Below are positions 24,686-31,748 of a DNA stretch of 64,000 bases, piece by piece. This stretch comes from Priestia aryabhattai (GTDB taxonomy: Bacteria > Bacillota > Bacilli > Bacillales > Bacillaceae_H), in the NCBI RefSeq assembly GCF_023715685.1, contig NZ_JAMBOQ010000002.1, positions 496,001-560,000 on the forward strand, given 5' to 3'. Numbering within the stretch: the stretch's first letter is position 1; every line of letters starts with the position of its first letter. The position numbers and the translations under genes were made by a program. The notes beneath the pieces were generated by a model. That model was not told the DNA's origin, did no database searches, and saw nothing but the letters and a program-made list of their open reading frames with translations.

Positions 24686-25618
24686 TTGACTCCAGTTCTA
24701 AATAGACAGACGACTATAGGTAAAAAGAAAAAAACGATATGGATTAGCTTGATATCCTTTGTTATTCTTGGTTTTGTACTTTGTACGGCAATTTCTCTCT
24801 ATGTAGGCATAAGCCTGACAAAATTAGATAAAAATCCTGCTGTGAAAAATCCTAGTGATTATGGCATGCCTTATAGCAATCAAGTATTTTTGAGCAAAGA
24901 CGGGATGACGCATTTAAAAGGATGGATGATTGAACCAACCAAACAGCCAAAAGCGACCATTATTATGTCACATGGATACGGGAATAACCGTGAAGCACAA
25001 GGAGCCGGATTTCTGCCGTTGAGTGAAGAATTTGTAAAAGCGGGATATCGAGTGGTCATGTTTGACTTTAGAGATGCAGGAGACTCAGAAGGGAATCAAA
25101 CTACGATTGGCGTGAAAGAGCAGCTCGATTTATTAGGCGTTATTCAGAAAATGAAAGAAACAACAAAAGAGCCAATTGTGCTCTACGGAATTTCAATGGG
25201 AGCAGCCACTTCTTTATTAGCAGCCTCTCAAGATGAAGATGTAAAAGCAGTGGTAGCCGATAGTCCTTTTAGTGATTTAACCTCTTATTTAAAAGAAAAT
25301 CTATCTGTGTGGTCTCATTTACCAAACTTTCCATTTACACCGCTAACAATTGCTACTCTTCCTGTTATCGCAGATGCAGACCCTGCTGAAGCTAGTCCTA
25401 TTAAAGCAGTCGAGCATATTTACCCTCGACCGATTTTATTTATACACAGCACAGGAGATACAAAAATCCCTTACACTGAAAGTAAAAAAATGGCTAAAAC
25501 GCACCCAGATGCTTTTCACTTCTGGAAAACTGATAAAGCAGAACACGTTCAAAATTATCATGTATACAAAAAAGAATATGTAAAGCGCGTATTATCTTTT
25601 ATTGATCAATCGCTTTAA
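24686..25618 (+). CDS. membrane-anchored alpha/beta hydrolase (YqkD-like)
   Basis: The 310-aa protein has a basic N-terminus, one membrane helix (about 20-45) and an alpha/beta hydrolase domain outside: S-H-G-Y-G-N-N-R (oxyanion region), nucleophile elbow G-I-S-M-G-A near residue 171, late acid D in T-G-D-T and a His in A-E-H-V. This suits serine hydrolases of the YqkD type. The TTG start follows AAAGGAGGGA. Substrate unknown. Confidence 0.85.
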   Translation: MTPVLNRQTTIGKKKKTIWISLISFVILGFVLCTAISLYVGISLTKLDKNPAVKNPSDYGMPYSNQVFLSKDGMTHLKGWMIEPTKQPKATIIMSHGYGNNREAQGAGFLPLSEEFVKAGYRVVMFDFRDAGDSEGNQTTIGVKEQLDLLGVIQKMKETTKEPIVLYGISMGAATSLLAASQDEDVKAVVADSPFSDLTSYLKENLSVWSHLPNFPFTPLTIATLPVIADADPAEASPIKAVEHIYPRPILFIHSTGDTKIPYTESKKMAKTHPDAFHFWKTDKAEHVQNYHVYKKEYVKRVLSFIDQSL

Positions 25619-25620
25619 AA

Positions 25621-25647
25621 ACAGCCCGCTTGTCAAAAGCGGGCTGT
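25621..25647 (+). terminator. hairpin terminator between convergent genes
   Basis: ACAGCCCGCTT and AAGCGGGCTGT pair perfectly; the T-tail is weak. The stem ends at the stop codon of the converging 50-aa gene. Confidence 0.65.
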
Positions 25648-25799
25648 TAGCTGTTAATTTTGCCTTGTTCTATAAGTTCAGCATGTAGGTTGCGAAGAAT
25701 GTAGGTTTTATAACTTTCTAGCTTTCTTCCATCAATTTTAGAGATATTGACTGCTTTTAACTGCTGAACAAACCAGCCCTTTGAATAGATATGAGCCAT
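25647..25799 (-). CDS. 50-residue DUF2639-type small protein (YflJ-like)
   Basis: An ATG with AAAGGAG 7 nt upstream opens a 50-codon frame starting M-A-H-I-Y-S-K-G-W-F-V-Q-Q-L-K and containing I-D-G-R-K-L-E-S-Y-K. The YSKGWFVxxLK...GRKLExYK pattern matches the short DUF2639 proteins (YflJ-like) of Bacillus. Function is unknown in the family. It is convergent with the YqkD-like hydrolase gene and shares its terminator hairpin. Confidence 0.7.
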   Translation of the reverse strand: MAHIYSKGWFVQQLKAVNISKIDGRKLESYKTYILRNLHAELIEQGKINS

Positions 25800-25880
25800 T
25801 CTTAATCACTCCTTTAAAAAGGTACACTCTAAATAATTAACTATATTCGTGAAAGGAAATAAAAAGAAGTGAACGAAGCA

Positions 25881-25915
25881 AATGAATTGACGTTCATTTT
25901 TTGCAGCGTTATACT
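25881..25915 (+). promoter_or_regulatory. sigma-A promoter with overlapping palindrome
   Basis: TTGACG (25887-25892), 17 bp and TATACT (25910-25915) precede the epoxide-hydrolase-like gene. The palindrome AATGAATTGACGTTCATT (25881-25898) surrounds the -35 box, a good place for a TetR-type repressor. Its regulator is not known. Confidence 0.7.
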
Positions 25916-25948
25916 GCTCTACAACTACCTAAAAGGAGGGACTGAACA

Positions 25949-26812
25949 ATGAGTGAACAATATATAAACGTAAATGGCGTTAACTTACATTACATAAGCC
26001 ACGGAGAGGGAGAGCTTATGCTATTTCTTCATGGATTTCCTGACTTTTCGCATATTTGGCGACATCAGGTAGATGAATTTTCTAAGAAGTTTCACACAGT
26101 TGCTTTGGATTTAAGAGGATATAACTCATCTGAAAAACCAAGCGGACTAGAATCATACGAGATTGATGTATTAGTAGAAGATATTCGCCAAGTTATTGAA
26201 GGCTTGGGATATAGCTCCTGCACGCTAGTTGTACACGACTGGGGAGCGGGGATCGGCTGGACATTTGCTTATCGCTACCCGGAATATGTAAAAAAACTAA
26301 TTGCTTTTAACGGTCCGCATCCTTATACATTTATGCGTGAGCTTAGAACAAATAAAAACCAGCAAAAAGCAAGTGAGTATATGAAATGGTTTCAAAAACA
26401 AGAAACACAGGACTATATGGAACGAGACAACTTCTCAGGTTTGCGTAAGCTTGTGATTGATCCAGGCGTAAAAAAAGAATACCTAACAGCCGATGATGTT
26501 CAAGCATATATGAATTCTTGGAAAAATGGTTCTGTACTGTCGATGCTAAGTTATTACCGTAATTTAAAAATTTTCACTGAAGAAGATCTTCAAAGAAAAT
26601 CTTTGTTTCCGCTAGAAGAAGAAGTATTAAGCATCCCCGTACAGATTATTTGGGGAAATCAAGATCCCACTTTTATGCCTGAAAACTTAGATGGCATTGA
26701 AGAATATGTGCCAAACATATCTGTTCACCGATTAGCTGAAGCATCTCATGCCCCTCAGCATGAAAAGCCTCAAGAAGTAAACGACGTAATGCGGGATTTT
26801 TTAAATAGGTAA
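25949..26812 (+). CDS. alpha/beta hydrolase, epoxide hydrolase/haloalkane dehalogenase type
   Basis: The 287-aa protein has F-L-H-G-F-P-D-F near residue 26 (oxyanion H-G-x-P), the nucleophile elbow V-V-H-D-W-G-A-G near residue 97 with Asp as nucleophile and the following Trp, and a C-terminal catalytic His in A-S-H-A-P-Q-H-E. Asp plus Trp at the elbow indicates epoxide hydrolase or dehalogenase rather than esterase chemistry. AAAAGGAGGG SD precedes the ATG. Its own promoter carries a palindrome. A dispersed repeat starts 7 bp after the stop. Confidence 0.85.
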   Translation: MSEQYINVNGVNLHYISHGEGELMLFLHGFPDFSHIWRHQVDEFSKKFHTVALDLRGYNSSEKPSGLESYEIDVLVEDIRQVIEGLGYSSCTLVVHDWGAGIGWTFAYRYPEYVKKLIAFNGPHPYTFMRELRTNKNQQKASEYMKWFQKQETQDYMERDNFSGLRKLVIDPGVKKEYLTADDVQAYMNSWKNGSVLSMLSYYRNLKIFTEEDLQRKSLFPLEEEVLSIPVQIIWGNQDPTFMPENLDGIEEYVPNISVHRLAEASHAPQHEKPQEVNDVMRDFLNR

Positions 26813-26818
26813 AGAAAA

Positions 26819-27141
26819 AGAGGCTGGGACAAAAGTAGTTTAGTTGAAGGAAGATCCGAACGATGAATCGTTCGGATTTTTTCATTGTGATGGTGAACGT
26901 AGATTTCATGTATGTAGTGGCTTCTAGCTGTTGATTGGAGGGCAAGGCGAAGACTCCTGCGGGAAAAGCGGAATAGGTGAGACCCCGCAGGAGCGTAAGC
27001 GACGAGGAGGCTCATCGGCCGCCCGCGGAAAGCGAAGTCTTGCACGGAAATCAACAGCGGTGTAACAAGTGATCCATACTAGCTCATTTATCCCATTTGT
27101 TCGTTTTTAGATTGGATTGATTTAGTTATGTCTCAATCTCT
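26819..27141. repeat. dispersed GGGACA repeat, copy 1
   Basis: About 320 bp nearly identical to 62260-62608. The ends form an imperfect inverted repeat: AGAGGCTGGGACA at the left and TGTCTCAATCTCT at the right (10 of 13 match after complementing). Internal hairpins: CCGAACGA/TCGTTCGG near the left and a 10-bp stem CTCCTGCGGG/CCCGCAGGAG (26954-26993) in the core. No coding capacity is credible. It looks like a MITE or structured intergenic repeat and starts right behind the hydrolase stop codon. Confidence 0.85.
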
Positions 27142-27163
27142 TTTTCTGTTGACTCTAAAATAA

Positions 27164-27330
27164 TTTTTAAAAAAGTGATCCAATTGAATAAGGTGCTCGT
27201 TAGATAGATAGAAAGGGAAGGAATTCTTCACGAAAATGACATCTTAAAAAAGTTTTTAAAAGAGTGATTCAACGTCACTCAGCAATCGTTTAGTAGATAG
27301 AAAGAGAATACTTCCTAAAAAGGATCATTA
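27164..27330. repeat. diverged direct duplication, about 89-bp period
   Basis: TTTTTAAAAAAGTGATCC...TAGATAGATAGAAAGGGA is followed 89 bp later by TTTTTAAAAGAGTGATTC...TAGTAGATAGAAAGAGA. The two units have drifted and carry no obvious gene. They lie between the dispersed repeat and the FnIII remnant. Confidence 0.5.
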
Positions 27331-27409
27331 AATGTGAGAGAACATGAAGGTTCAATATAAATAGTATTCAAAATGTTTAATCTTTTTAACGATTTAAGAT
27401 GTAGTAAGG

Positions 27410-27631
27410 ATGAGTGGTGATTTGCTTACGTGGTACGCAGTACGAGAAGGTAATATTATCGGCTACCGAATTTATAAAAAGAACCCAGGCGGAACATTTG
27501 TTCATATTGGCAGCGTTTCAGAATTTGAGCGGAAAAGCTTTGCTGACTCCGACGCATCTCAAGCCCGTTACTATGTAACAGCTGTTAATGAATCAGGAAA
27601 AGAGTCTGCTCCGTCTAGTATAGCGAAATAA
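27410..27631 (+). pseudogene. fibronectin type III domain fragment
   Basis: The 73 codons encode the end of an FnIII fold: L-L-T-W-Y-A-V, I-I-G-Y-R-I-Y-K-K, F-A-D-S-D-A-S-Q-A-R-Y-Y-V-T-A-V-N-E-S-G-K-E-S. The first strand is missing, there is no signal peptide and the SD is poor (AAGG abutting the ATG), with a stop codon 15 bp upstream. It is probably the last domain of a larger secreted or carbohydrate-active protein whose 5' part was lost. It keeps its own terminator. Confidence 0.55.
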
Positions 27632-27665
27632 CAAAAAGCTCTCTGTTCTAAAAGAGCTTTTTGTT
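27630..27665 (+). terminator. intrinsic terminator
   Basis: AACAAAAAGCTCT and its near-complement AAAGAGCTTTTTGTT frame a short loop after the FnIII fragment. Confidence 0.8.
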
Positions 27666-27704
27666 ATTTTTGATTGTCGATTAAAAAAATATAGCCTGCC
27701 TCTC

Positions 27705-27741
27705 TATTTATCTAAATGCTATTAGTTTTAATAGATAAATA
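27705..27741 (+). promoter_or_regulatory. overlapping inverted repeats upstream of abgT promoter
   Basis: TATTTATCTA/TAGATAAATA (10-bp arms, 27705-27714 and 27732-27741) and an inner CTATTA-GTTT-TAATAG (27719-27734) share bases 27732-27734, so only one can form at a time. They are 20 bp upstream of the abgT -35 box and are candidate operators. Confidence 0.4.
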
Positions 27742-27762
27742 AAAATTCCTTAAAAATAATGC

Positions 27763-27791
27763 TTGAACAATATAAATATTCAGATTATTAT
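27763..27791 (+). promoter_or_regulatory. sigma-A promoter of the AbgT-type gene
   Basis: TTGAAC, 17 bp, TATTAT, about 55 bp before the AAAAGGAGAG SD. Confidence 0.6.
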
Positions 27792-27853
27792 GTACCAATA
27801 GTCTTTTTTGGTAATTAAAAGGAAAAAAATCTAAAAGAAAAAGGAGAGAAAGC

Positions 27854-29392
27854 ATGGCACAACCTAATTTGCAAACAGAGCAAAAATCACATCCAACAAC
27901 CTTTCTTGACAAACTATTAGGAAGAGTAGAAGCAATTGGAAACAAACTACCTGATCCTTTTATTTTGTTTGTATGCTTAGCTCTTATTATCGTATTAGCA
28001 TCTGTTGCTATTAATAGTATGGGGGTAACGGTGGTACATCCCGGTACTGGTAAAACTCTTCCGATTAAAAGTTTACTTTCGCACGAAGGCATTCAGTATA
28101 TCTTAACATCAATGCTGAGCAATTTCACTGAATTTAAACCTCTTGGGCTTGTACTCGCTATGATGCTCGGAGTCGGACTTGCAGAAAAAGTAGGTCTGCT
28201 TGAAGTGGCCATCAAGAAAACGATTTTAAATGCCCCAAAAGCTTTGATTACATATGCCATCATTTTTACAGGAATTATGGCCAACTTAGCAGCGGATGCT
28301 GCTTTTGTTATCGTGCCTCCGCTGGCCGCGATGATTTTTTATACAGTAGGAAGGCACCCGCTTGCTGGATTAGCAGCAGGGTTTGCTGGAGTAGGATCAG
28401 GTTTTACAGCGAATCTTATTATATCCGGAACCGACGGACTGTTATCAGGAATTTCTACTGAAGCTGCTAAAACAATTGACCCAAGCGCTGCTGTCAGTCC
28501 TGCAGCGAACTGGTATTTCATGGCTGCTTCTGTATTTGTTTTGACCGTTATAGGAGCGATCGTAACTGAAAAGATTGTAGAACCTAGGCTGGGCAGTTAT
28601 AACGGGAAAAAACAAAAGGATTTTGGTGAAATTAGCCGGGTGGAAGCGAAAGGATTAAAAAACAGTATCATAGCTACATGTATTTATGCCGCTGTATTAG
28701 CTATTTTCTTATTGTGGCCCAACTCGCCTCTGCGAAATGAAGACGGTGGAATTGTTCCATCACCTTTTTTAGATGGTATCATTCCGATTACGCTGCTATT
28801 TTTTGGGGTAGTTGGTTCCGTTTACGGAATAACAGTAGGGAAAATCAAAAGTTCTAGAGATGTACCTGCTTATATGACTGATTCGATGAAAGATATGGCT
28901 AGCTATATTGTCCTTATTTTTGCGGCTGCTCAATTTATTGCTTACTTTAATTGGACTAATATTGGAACGTGGATCGCAGTAGAAGGAGCGGATGCATTAA
29001 AAGCACTAAATCTAACTGGACTTCCAGTTGTGGTTGGTTTTGTATTTTTGACTGTTGTTCTAAGCCTTCTTATTTTTAGCGGCTCTGCTCAATGGGCACT
29101 AGAAGCACCTATTTTTATTCCATTGTTCATGTTGTTAGGATATAACCCTAGATTTATTCAAGCAGCGTACCGAATAGCGGATTCTTCTACGAATGTAATC
29201 ACTCCTTTAAATCCATACATGATTGTCATTTTAGCCTTTATGAAAGAATACGAGCCTAAGGCAGGGCTTGGCACAATTATTTCACTTATGCTTCCTTATA
29301 CTCTAGCTTTTTTAGGGATTTGGGTTGTGATGTTGATTGTTTTTGCTGTATTCGGTATTCCTCTAGGACCAGGTGTATATATGTATTTGTAA
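27854..29392 (+). CDS. AbgT-family transporter (p-aminobenzoyl-glutamate type)
   Basis: The 512-aa membrane protein has the AbgT layout: an N-terminal V-E-x-x-G-N-K-L-P-D-P-F-x-L-F segment, A-A-D-A-A-F-V-I-V-P-P, G-F-x-A-N-L-I-I-S-G-T-D and S-S-T-N-V-I-T-P-L-N-P-Y near residue 450. Family members import p-aminobenzoyl-glutamate or export sulfonamides. No abgAB hydrolase genes are near, so the role here is open. AAAAGGAGAG precedes the ATG. It is monocistronic with its own promoter and terminator. Confidence 0.9.
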   Translation: MAQPNLQTEQKSHPTTFLDKLLGRVEAIGNKLPDPFILFVCLALIIVLASVAINSMGVTVVHPGTGKTLPIKSLLSHEGIQYILTSMLSNFTEFKPLGLVLAMMLGVGLAEKVGLLEVAIKKTILNAPKALITYAIIFTGIMANLAADAAFVIVPPLAAMIFYTVGRHPLAGLAAGFAGVGSGFTANLIISGTDGLLSGISTEAAKTIDPSAAVSPAANWYFMAASVFVLTVIGAIVTEKIVEPRLGSYNGKKQKDFGEISRVEAKGLKNSIIATCIYAAVLAIFLLWPNSPLRNEDGGIVPSPFLDGIIPITLLFFGVVGSVYGITVGKIKSSRDVPAYMTDSMKDMASYIVLIFAAAQFIAYFNWTNIGTWIAVEGADALKALNLTGLPVVVGFVFLTVVLSLLIFSGSAQWALEAPIFIPLFMLLGYNPRFIQAAYRIADSSTNVITPLNPYMIVILAFMKEYEPKAGLGTIISLMLPYTLAFLGIWVVMLIVFAVFGIPLGPGVYMYL

Positions 29393-29394
29393 AG

Positions 29395-29429
29395 AAAAAT
29401 CCTCTTCTACTCCACGAAGAGGATTTTTT
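29395..29429 (+). terminator. intrinsic terminator
   Basis: AAAAATCCTCTTC and GAAGAGGATTTTTT form a 13-bp stem with T-run. Confidence 0.9.
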
Positions 29430-29550
29430 GTGTCAGGAATTCTAACACTAATTAATAGTGTTTCACCTTACATATATAAAGAAGAATAAATAAGAAAAAG
29501 AAAAAAGTGTAAAAAAACAAAAATTTTCTGAATAAATTTGCAAAAAGTAG

Positions 29551-29579
29551 TTGCTAAATACATATAAATCAAATATGAT
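29551..29579 (+). promoter_or_regulatory. candidate sigma-A promoter for the amtB-PII operon
   Basis: TTGCTA, 17 bp, TATGAT. A CodY-like sequence (29522-29536, AATTTTCTGAA then diverged; 12 of 15 to consensus) lies just upstream and a perfect TnrA-type box lies 19 bp downstream. Confidence 0.5.
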
Positions 29580-29597
29580 AGTAAACATAACAAAACA

Positions 29598-29614
29598 TGT
29601 TATATAATCTAACA
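29598..29614 (+). promoter_or_regulatory. TnrA/GlnR-type box upstream of amtB
   Basis: TGTTATATAATCTAACA matches the TnrA consensus TGTNANAWWWTNTNACA at every defined position. It lies 45 bp before the start codon of an ammonium transporter gene, the classic TnrA target (nrgAB). It contains a TATAAT, which could itself be a -10 box. Confidence 0.75.
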
Positions 29615-29658
29615 TTAAATTTAGGGGTTATTTATTCGTACTTAAGGGGGAAATCATC

Positions 29659-30885
29659 ATGCAAATGGGCGATTCAGTATTTATGTTTTTTTCAGCATTA
29701 TTGGTTTGGATTATGACACCAGCTATTGCATTGTTTTATGGGGGCATGGTTCGAAGTAAAAACATGTTAAGTACCGCGATGTATAGCGTAGGGTCATTAG
29801 CTGTTATATCTGTTCTTTGGATAGTAGCTGGCTATTCGTTAGCTTTTTCAACCGGCGGCAATGCTTTTATTGGAAACTTGGACTGGGTAGGATTAAAAGG
29901 AGTCGGGTTCACTCCAAACGGGGACTACAGCGCTACGATCCCGCATAATATGTTTATGATGTTTCAGCTAACATTTGCGGTATTAACAGTAGCTATTATC
30001 TCTGGAGCTTTTGCAGAGCGCATGAAGTTTTCAGCATTTATCTTATTTGCTATCCTATGGTCATTATTTGTATATGCACCAGTTGCACACTGGGTTTGGG
30101 GAGTTGGCGGATGGCTTCGTGAGCTAGGAGCTATCGACTTTGCCGGAGGAAACGTCGTTCACATTTCTTCAGGTGTAGCAGGGCTAATTCTAGCTCTTGT
30201 TGTTGGAAAACGAAAAAATGCCGATGCAGCAGCGCCTCACAATTTGCCGCTAACTCTTTTAGGCGGAATGCTGATTTGGTTCGGCTGGTTTGGTTTTAAC
30301 GTTGGAAGTGCCTTAACTATTAACAGCGTTGCAATGACGGCTTTCATTAACACAAATACAGCGGCAGCAACAGGAATTATCGGCTGGCTTGTAGTAGAGT
30401 GGATTATTAATAAAAAGCCTACGCTGCTTGGAGCCGTTTCGGGAGCTATTGCTGGACTTGTAGCTATTACACCTGCTTGTGGATTCGTTACACCGTTTGC
30501 CTCTATTTTAATTGGTTTTATCGGCGGAGCAGTTTGTTTCTGGGGTATCTTCTCACTTAAAAAGAAAATCGGTTACGACGATGCATTAGATGCATTTGGC
30601 CTTCACGGTATTGGGGGAACATGGGGAGGTATTGCAACAGGTTTATTTGCCACAACTTCTGTAAATGACGCCGGTGCGAATGGTTTATTCTACGGAGATC
30701 CAAGTCTACTTTGGAAACAGCTGGTGGCTATCGTAGCAACGTATCTATTTGTCGGCATTGCTACCTTCATTATCGTTAAAGTGGTTGGATTAATCGTATC
30801 TCTACGTGCGACACAAGAAGAGGAAACGCTTGGGCTTGATATTACACTGCATGGTGAAAGAGCATATCACGAATCGAATATGTAA
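29659..30885 (+). CDS. amtB: ammonium transporter (Amt/Mep family)
   Basis: The 408-aa protein has the Amt fold of about 11 helices with conserved pore features: F-Y-G-G-M-V-R near residue 24, A-P-V-A-H-W-V-W-G-V-G-G-W-L, G-G-N-V-V-H-I-S-S-G-V-A-G-L and G-L-H-G-I-G-G-T-W-G-G with the twin pore histidines. It moves ammonium across the membrane under nitrogen limitation. It is followed after 14 bp by a PII gene, as in nrgAB of Bacillus. A TnrA-type box upstream fits nitrogen control. AAGGGGGAA is the SD. Confidence 0.95.
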   Translation: MQMGDSVFMFFSALLVWIMTPAIALFYGGMVRSKNMLSTAMYSVGSLAVISVLWIVAGYSLAFSTGGNAFIGNLDWVGLKGVGFTPNGDYSATIPHNMFMMFQLTFAVLTVAIISGAFAERMKFSAFILFAILWSLFVYAPVAHWVWGVGGWLRELGAIDFAGGNVVHISSGVAGLILALVVGKRKNADAAAPHNLPLTLLGGMLIWFGWFGFNVGSALTINSVAMTAFINTNTAAATGIIGWLVVEWIINKKPTLLGAVSGAIAGLVAITPACGFVTPFASILIGFIGGAVCFWGIFSLKKKIGYDDALDAFGLHGIGGTWGGIATGLFATTSVNDAGANGLFYGDPSLLWKQLVAIVATYLFVGIATFIIVKVVGLIVSLRATQEEETLGLDITLHGERAYHESNM

Positions 30886-30899
30886 AAGGGGTGAACACA

Positions 30900-31262
30900 G
30901 TGAGTGATGTTTTAACAAAAATTGAAATTATTACACGCCCTTCAAAGTTTGAAGAGCTTAAGCAAGAACTGGCGAAAATTGGCGTTAGCGGTATTACGGT
31001 TACGGATGCGCTAGGGTGCGGATTGCAAAAAGGCATTACGGAGCTTTACAGAAGCGTCAAAAAACAAGACAATATGCACGCACGAATTAAAGTAGAAATT
31101 GTTGTCTGCGAAGTTCCAGTATCCGACGTTGTTGATAAAGCAAGGAAAGTATTAAATACAGGTCAGCCTGGAGATGGAAAAATATTTATCTATGAATTAA
31201 AAAATGCGATTAAGATCCGAACAGGGGAAGAGGGATCACAGGCATTACGAAATAATAGTTAA
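30900..31262 (+). CDS. glnK: PII-family nitrogen regulatory protein
   Basis: The 120-aa protein has the PII core: K-I-E-I-I-T-R-P at the start, the T-loop preceded by G-L-Q-K-G-I-T-E-L-Y-R, and the C-terminal G-x-P-G-D-G-K-I-F-I-Y-E-L plus I-R-T-G-E-E-G that bind ATP/ADP. The T-loop lacks the Tyr51 of uridylylated PII proteins (S-V-K-K-Q-D-N-M-H-A-R instead), as in Bacillus NrgB. It would bind and gate the adjacent AmtB. The GTG at 30900 is preferred over the one at 30891, which is part of AAAGGGGTG, the SD. Confidence 0.93.
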   Translation: MSDVLTKIEIITRPSKFEELKQELAKIGVSGITVTDALGCGLQKGITELYRSVKKQDNMHARIKVEIVVCEVPVSDVVDKARKVLNTGQPGDGKIFIYELKNAIKIRTGEEGSQALRNNS

Positions 31263-31295
31263 ACTCGGGGAGAAGCAGAAAACAAAGGGTCACAT

Positions 31296-31323
31296 AAAAG
31301 GTGCATATTATGCACCTTTTTTT
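31296..31323 (+). terminator. intrinsic terminator of the amtB-PII operon
   Basis: AAAAGGTGCATA and TATGCACCTTTT with T-run. A second hairpin with T-run (GCATGT/ACATGC, 31339-31370) follows as a backup. Confidence 0.85.
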
Positions 31324-31435
31324 AGGTTGAATAGTTACAAGGCATGTTTCCTTATGGCGACATGCTTTTTTGTTATATATACAGCCAAAGAGTATATCGT
31401 AAAAAAGAAGTGAATATAATTAAAATTATTTTTAT

Positions 31436-31450
31436 AAAATTTAGAAAATT
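31436..31450 (+). promoter_or_regulatory. CodY-like box upstream of the liv operon
   Basis: AAAATTTAGAAAATT matches the CodY consensus AATTTTCWGAAAATT at 12 of 15 positions. CodY control of branched-chain amino acid uptake is common, but such matches are frequent in AT-rich DNA. Confidence 0.3.
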
Positions 31451-31484
31451 ATAAAAATACGTGTCATTATTACTGACAAGTTTG

Positions 31485-31514
31485 GTGAAATACTGCTGTT
31501 TATCCTTTTATAAT
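31485..31514 (+). promoter_or_regulatory. candidate promoter of the liv operon
   Basis: GTGAAA, 18 bp, TATAAT (31509-31514). It would give a leader of about 220 nt before livJ. Confidence 0.4.
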
Positions 31515-31577
31515 AGTAAAAAATAACTATATTTTTACTTTTATTAGTTTCTCTTTGTATATGAGAGTGAATCTATT

Positions 31578-31748
31578 ATGAAAGGATGTGAGAAAAAAGA
31601 TGTACATAAACAGCAAGCTTTTTCCCCGTTTTCAGAAATGACATTTGTTGCAAAGATAAAAAGCGTTCTAGACGCGAACAAAGGGAGGGAAAATCGTTAT
31701 AAAAGACTAGCCGCCGGTACGCGTTTTATAACGATTACTACATGCTAA
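31578..31748 (+). CDS. possible 56-residue upstream ORF overlapping livJ start
   Basis: ATG at 31578 with a weak GAGAGTGA upstream opens 56 codons (start M-K-G-C-E-K-K-D, end T-I-T-T-C). Its stop TAA at 31746-31748 lies 4 bp past the livJ ATG in another frame, so a ribosome finishing it could restart at livJ. It passes through the perfect stem-loop at 31694-31734. The composition is ordinary and no family is recognised, so it may be chance. Confidence 0.25.
   Translation: MKGCEKKDVHKQQAFSPFSEMTFVAKIKSVLDANKGRENRYKRLAAGTRFITITTC
31694..31734 (+). promoter_or_regulatory. stem-loop between SD and start codon of livJ
   Basis: TCGTTATAAAA (31694-31704) and TTTTATAACGA (31724-31734) form a perfect 11-bp stem with a GC-rich 19-nt loop. 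The only good SD, AAAGGGAGGG, ends at 31689, and the livJ ATG is at 31742. With the stem folded, SD and ATG are brought to normal spacing (about 11 nt). Confidence 0.65.

Noticed and set aside
26770..27054. 94-codon minus-strand frame in repeat copy 1, similar to one at 62249-62539 in copy 2
   Set aside because: The similarity comes from the repeat itself. The frames have no SD, odd Arg/Leu/Ser composition, and differ at their ends; they are not credible proteins.
26819..27141. Insertion sequence
   Set aside because: Inverted ends are present but there is no transposase frame and no clear target duplication, so it was called a repeat instead.
27712..28092. 126-codon minus-strand frame over the start of abgT
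   Set aside because: Overlaps the abgT promoter and coding region with no SD; shadow.
29575..29591. Second TnrA-like site (TGATAGTAAACATAACA)
   Set aside because: Three mismatches to the consensus, not convincing in AT-rich DNA.
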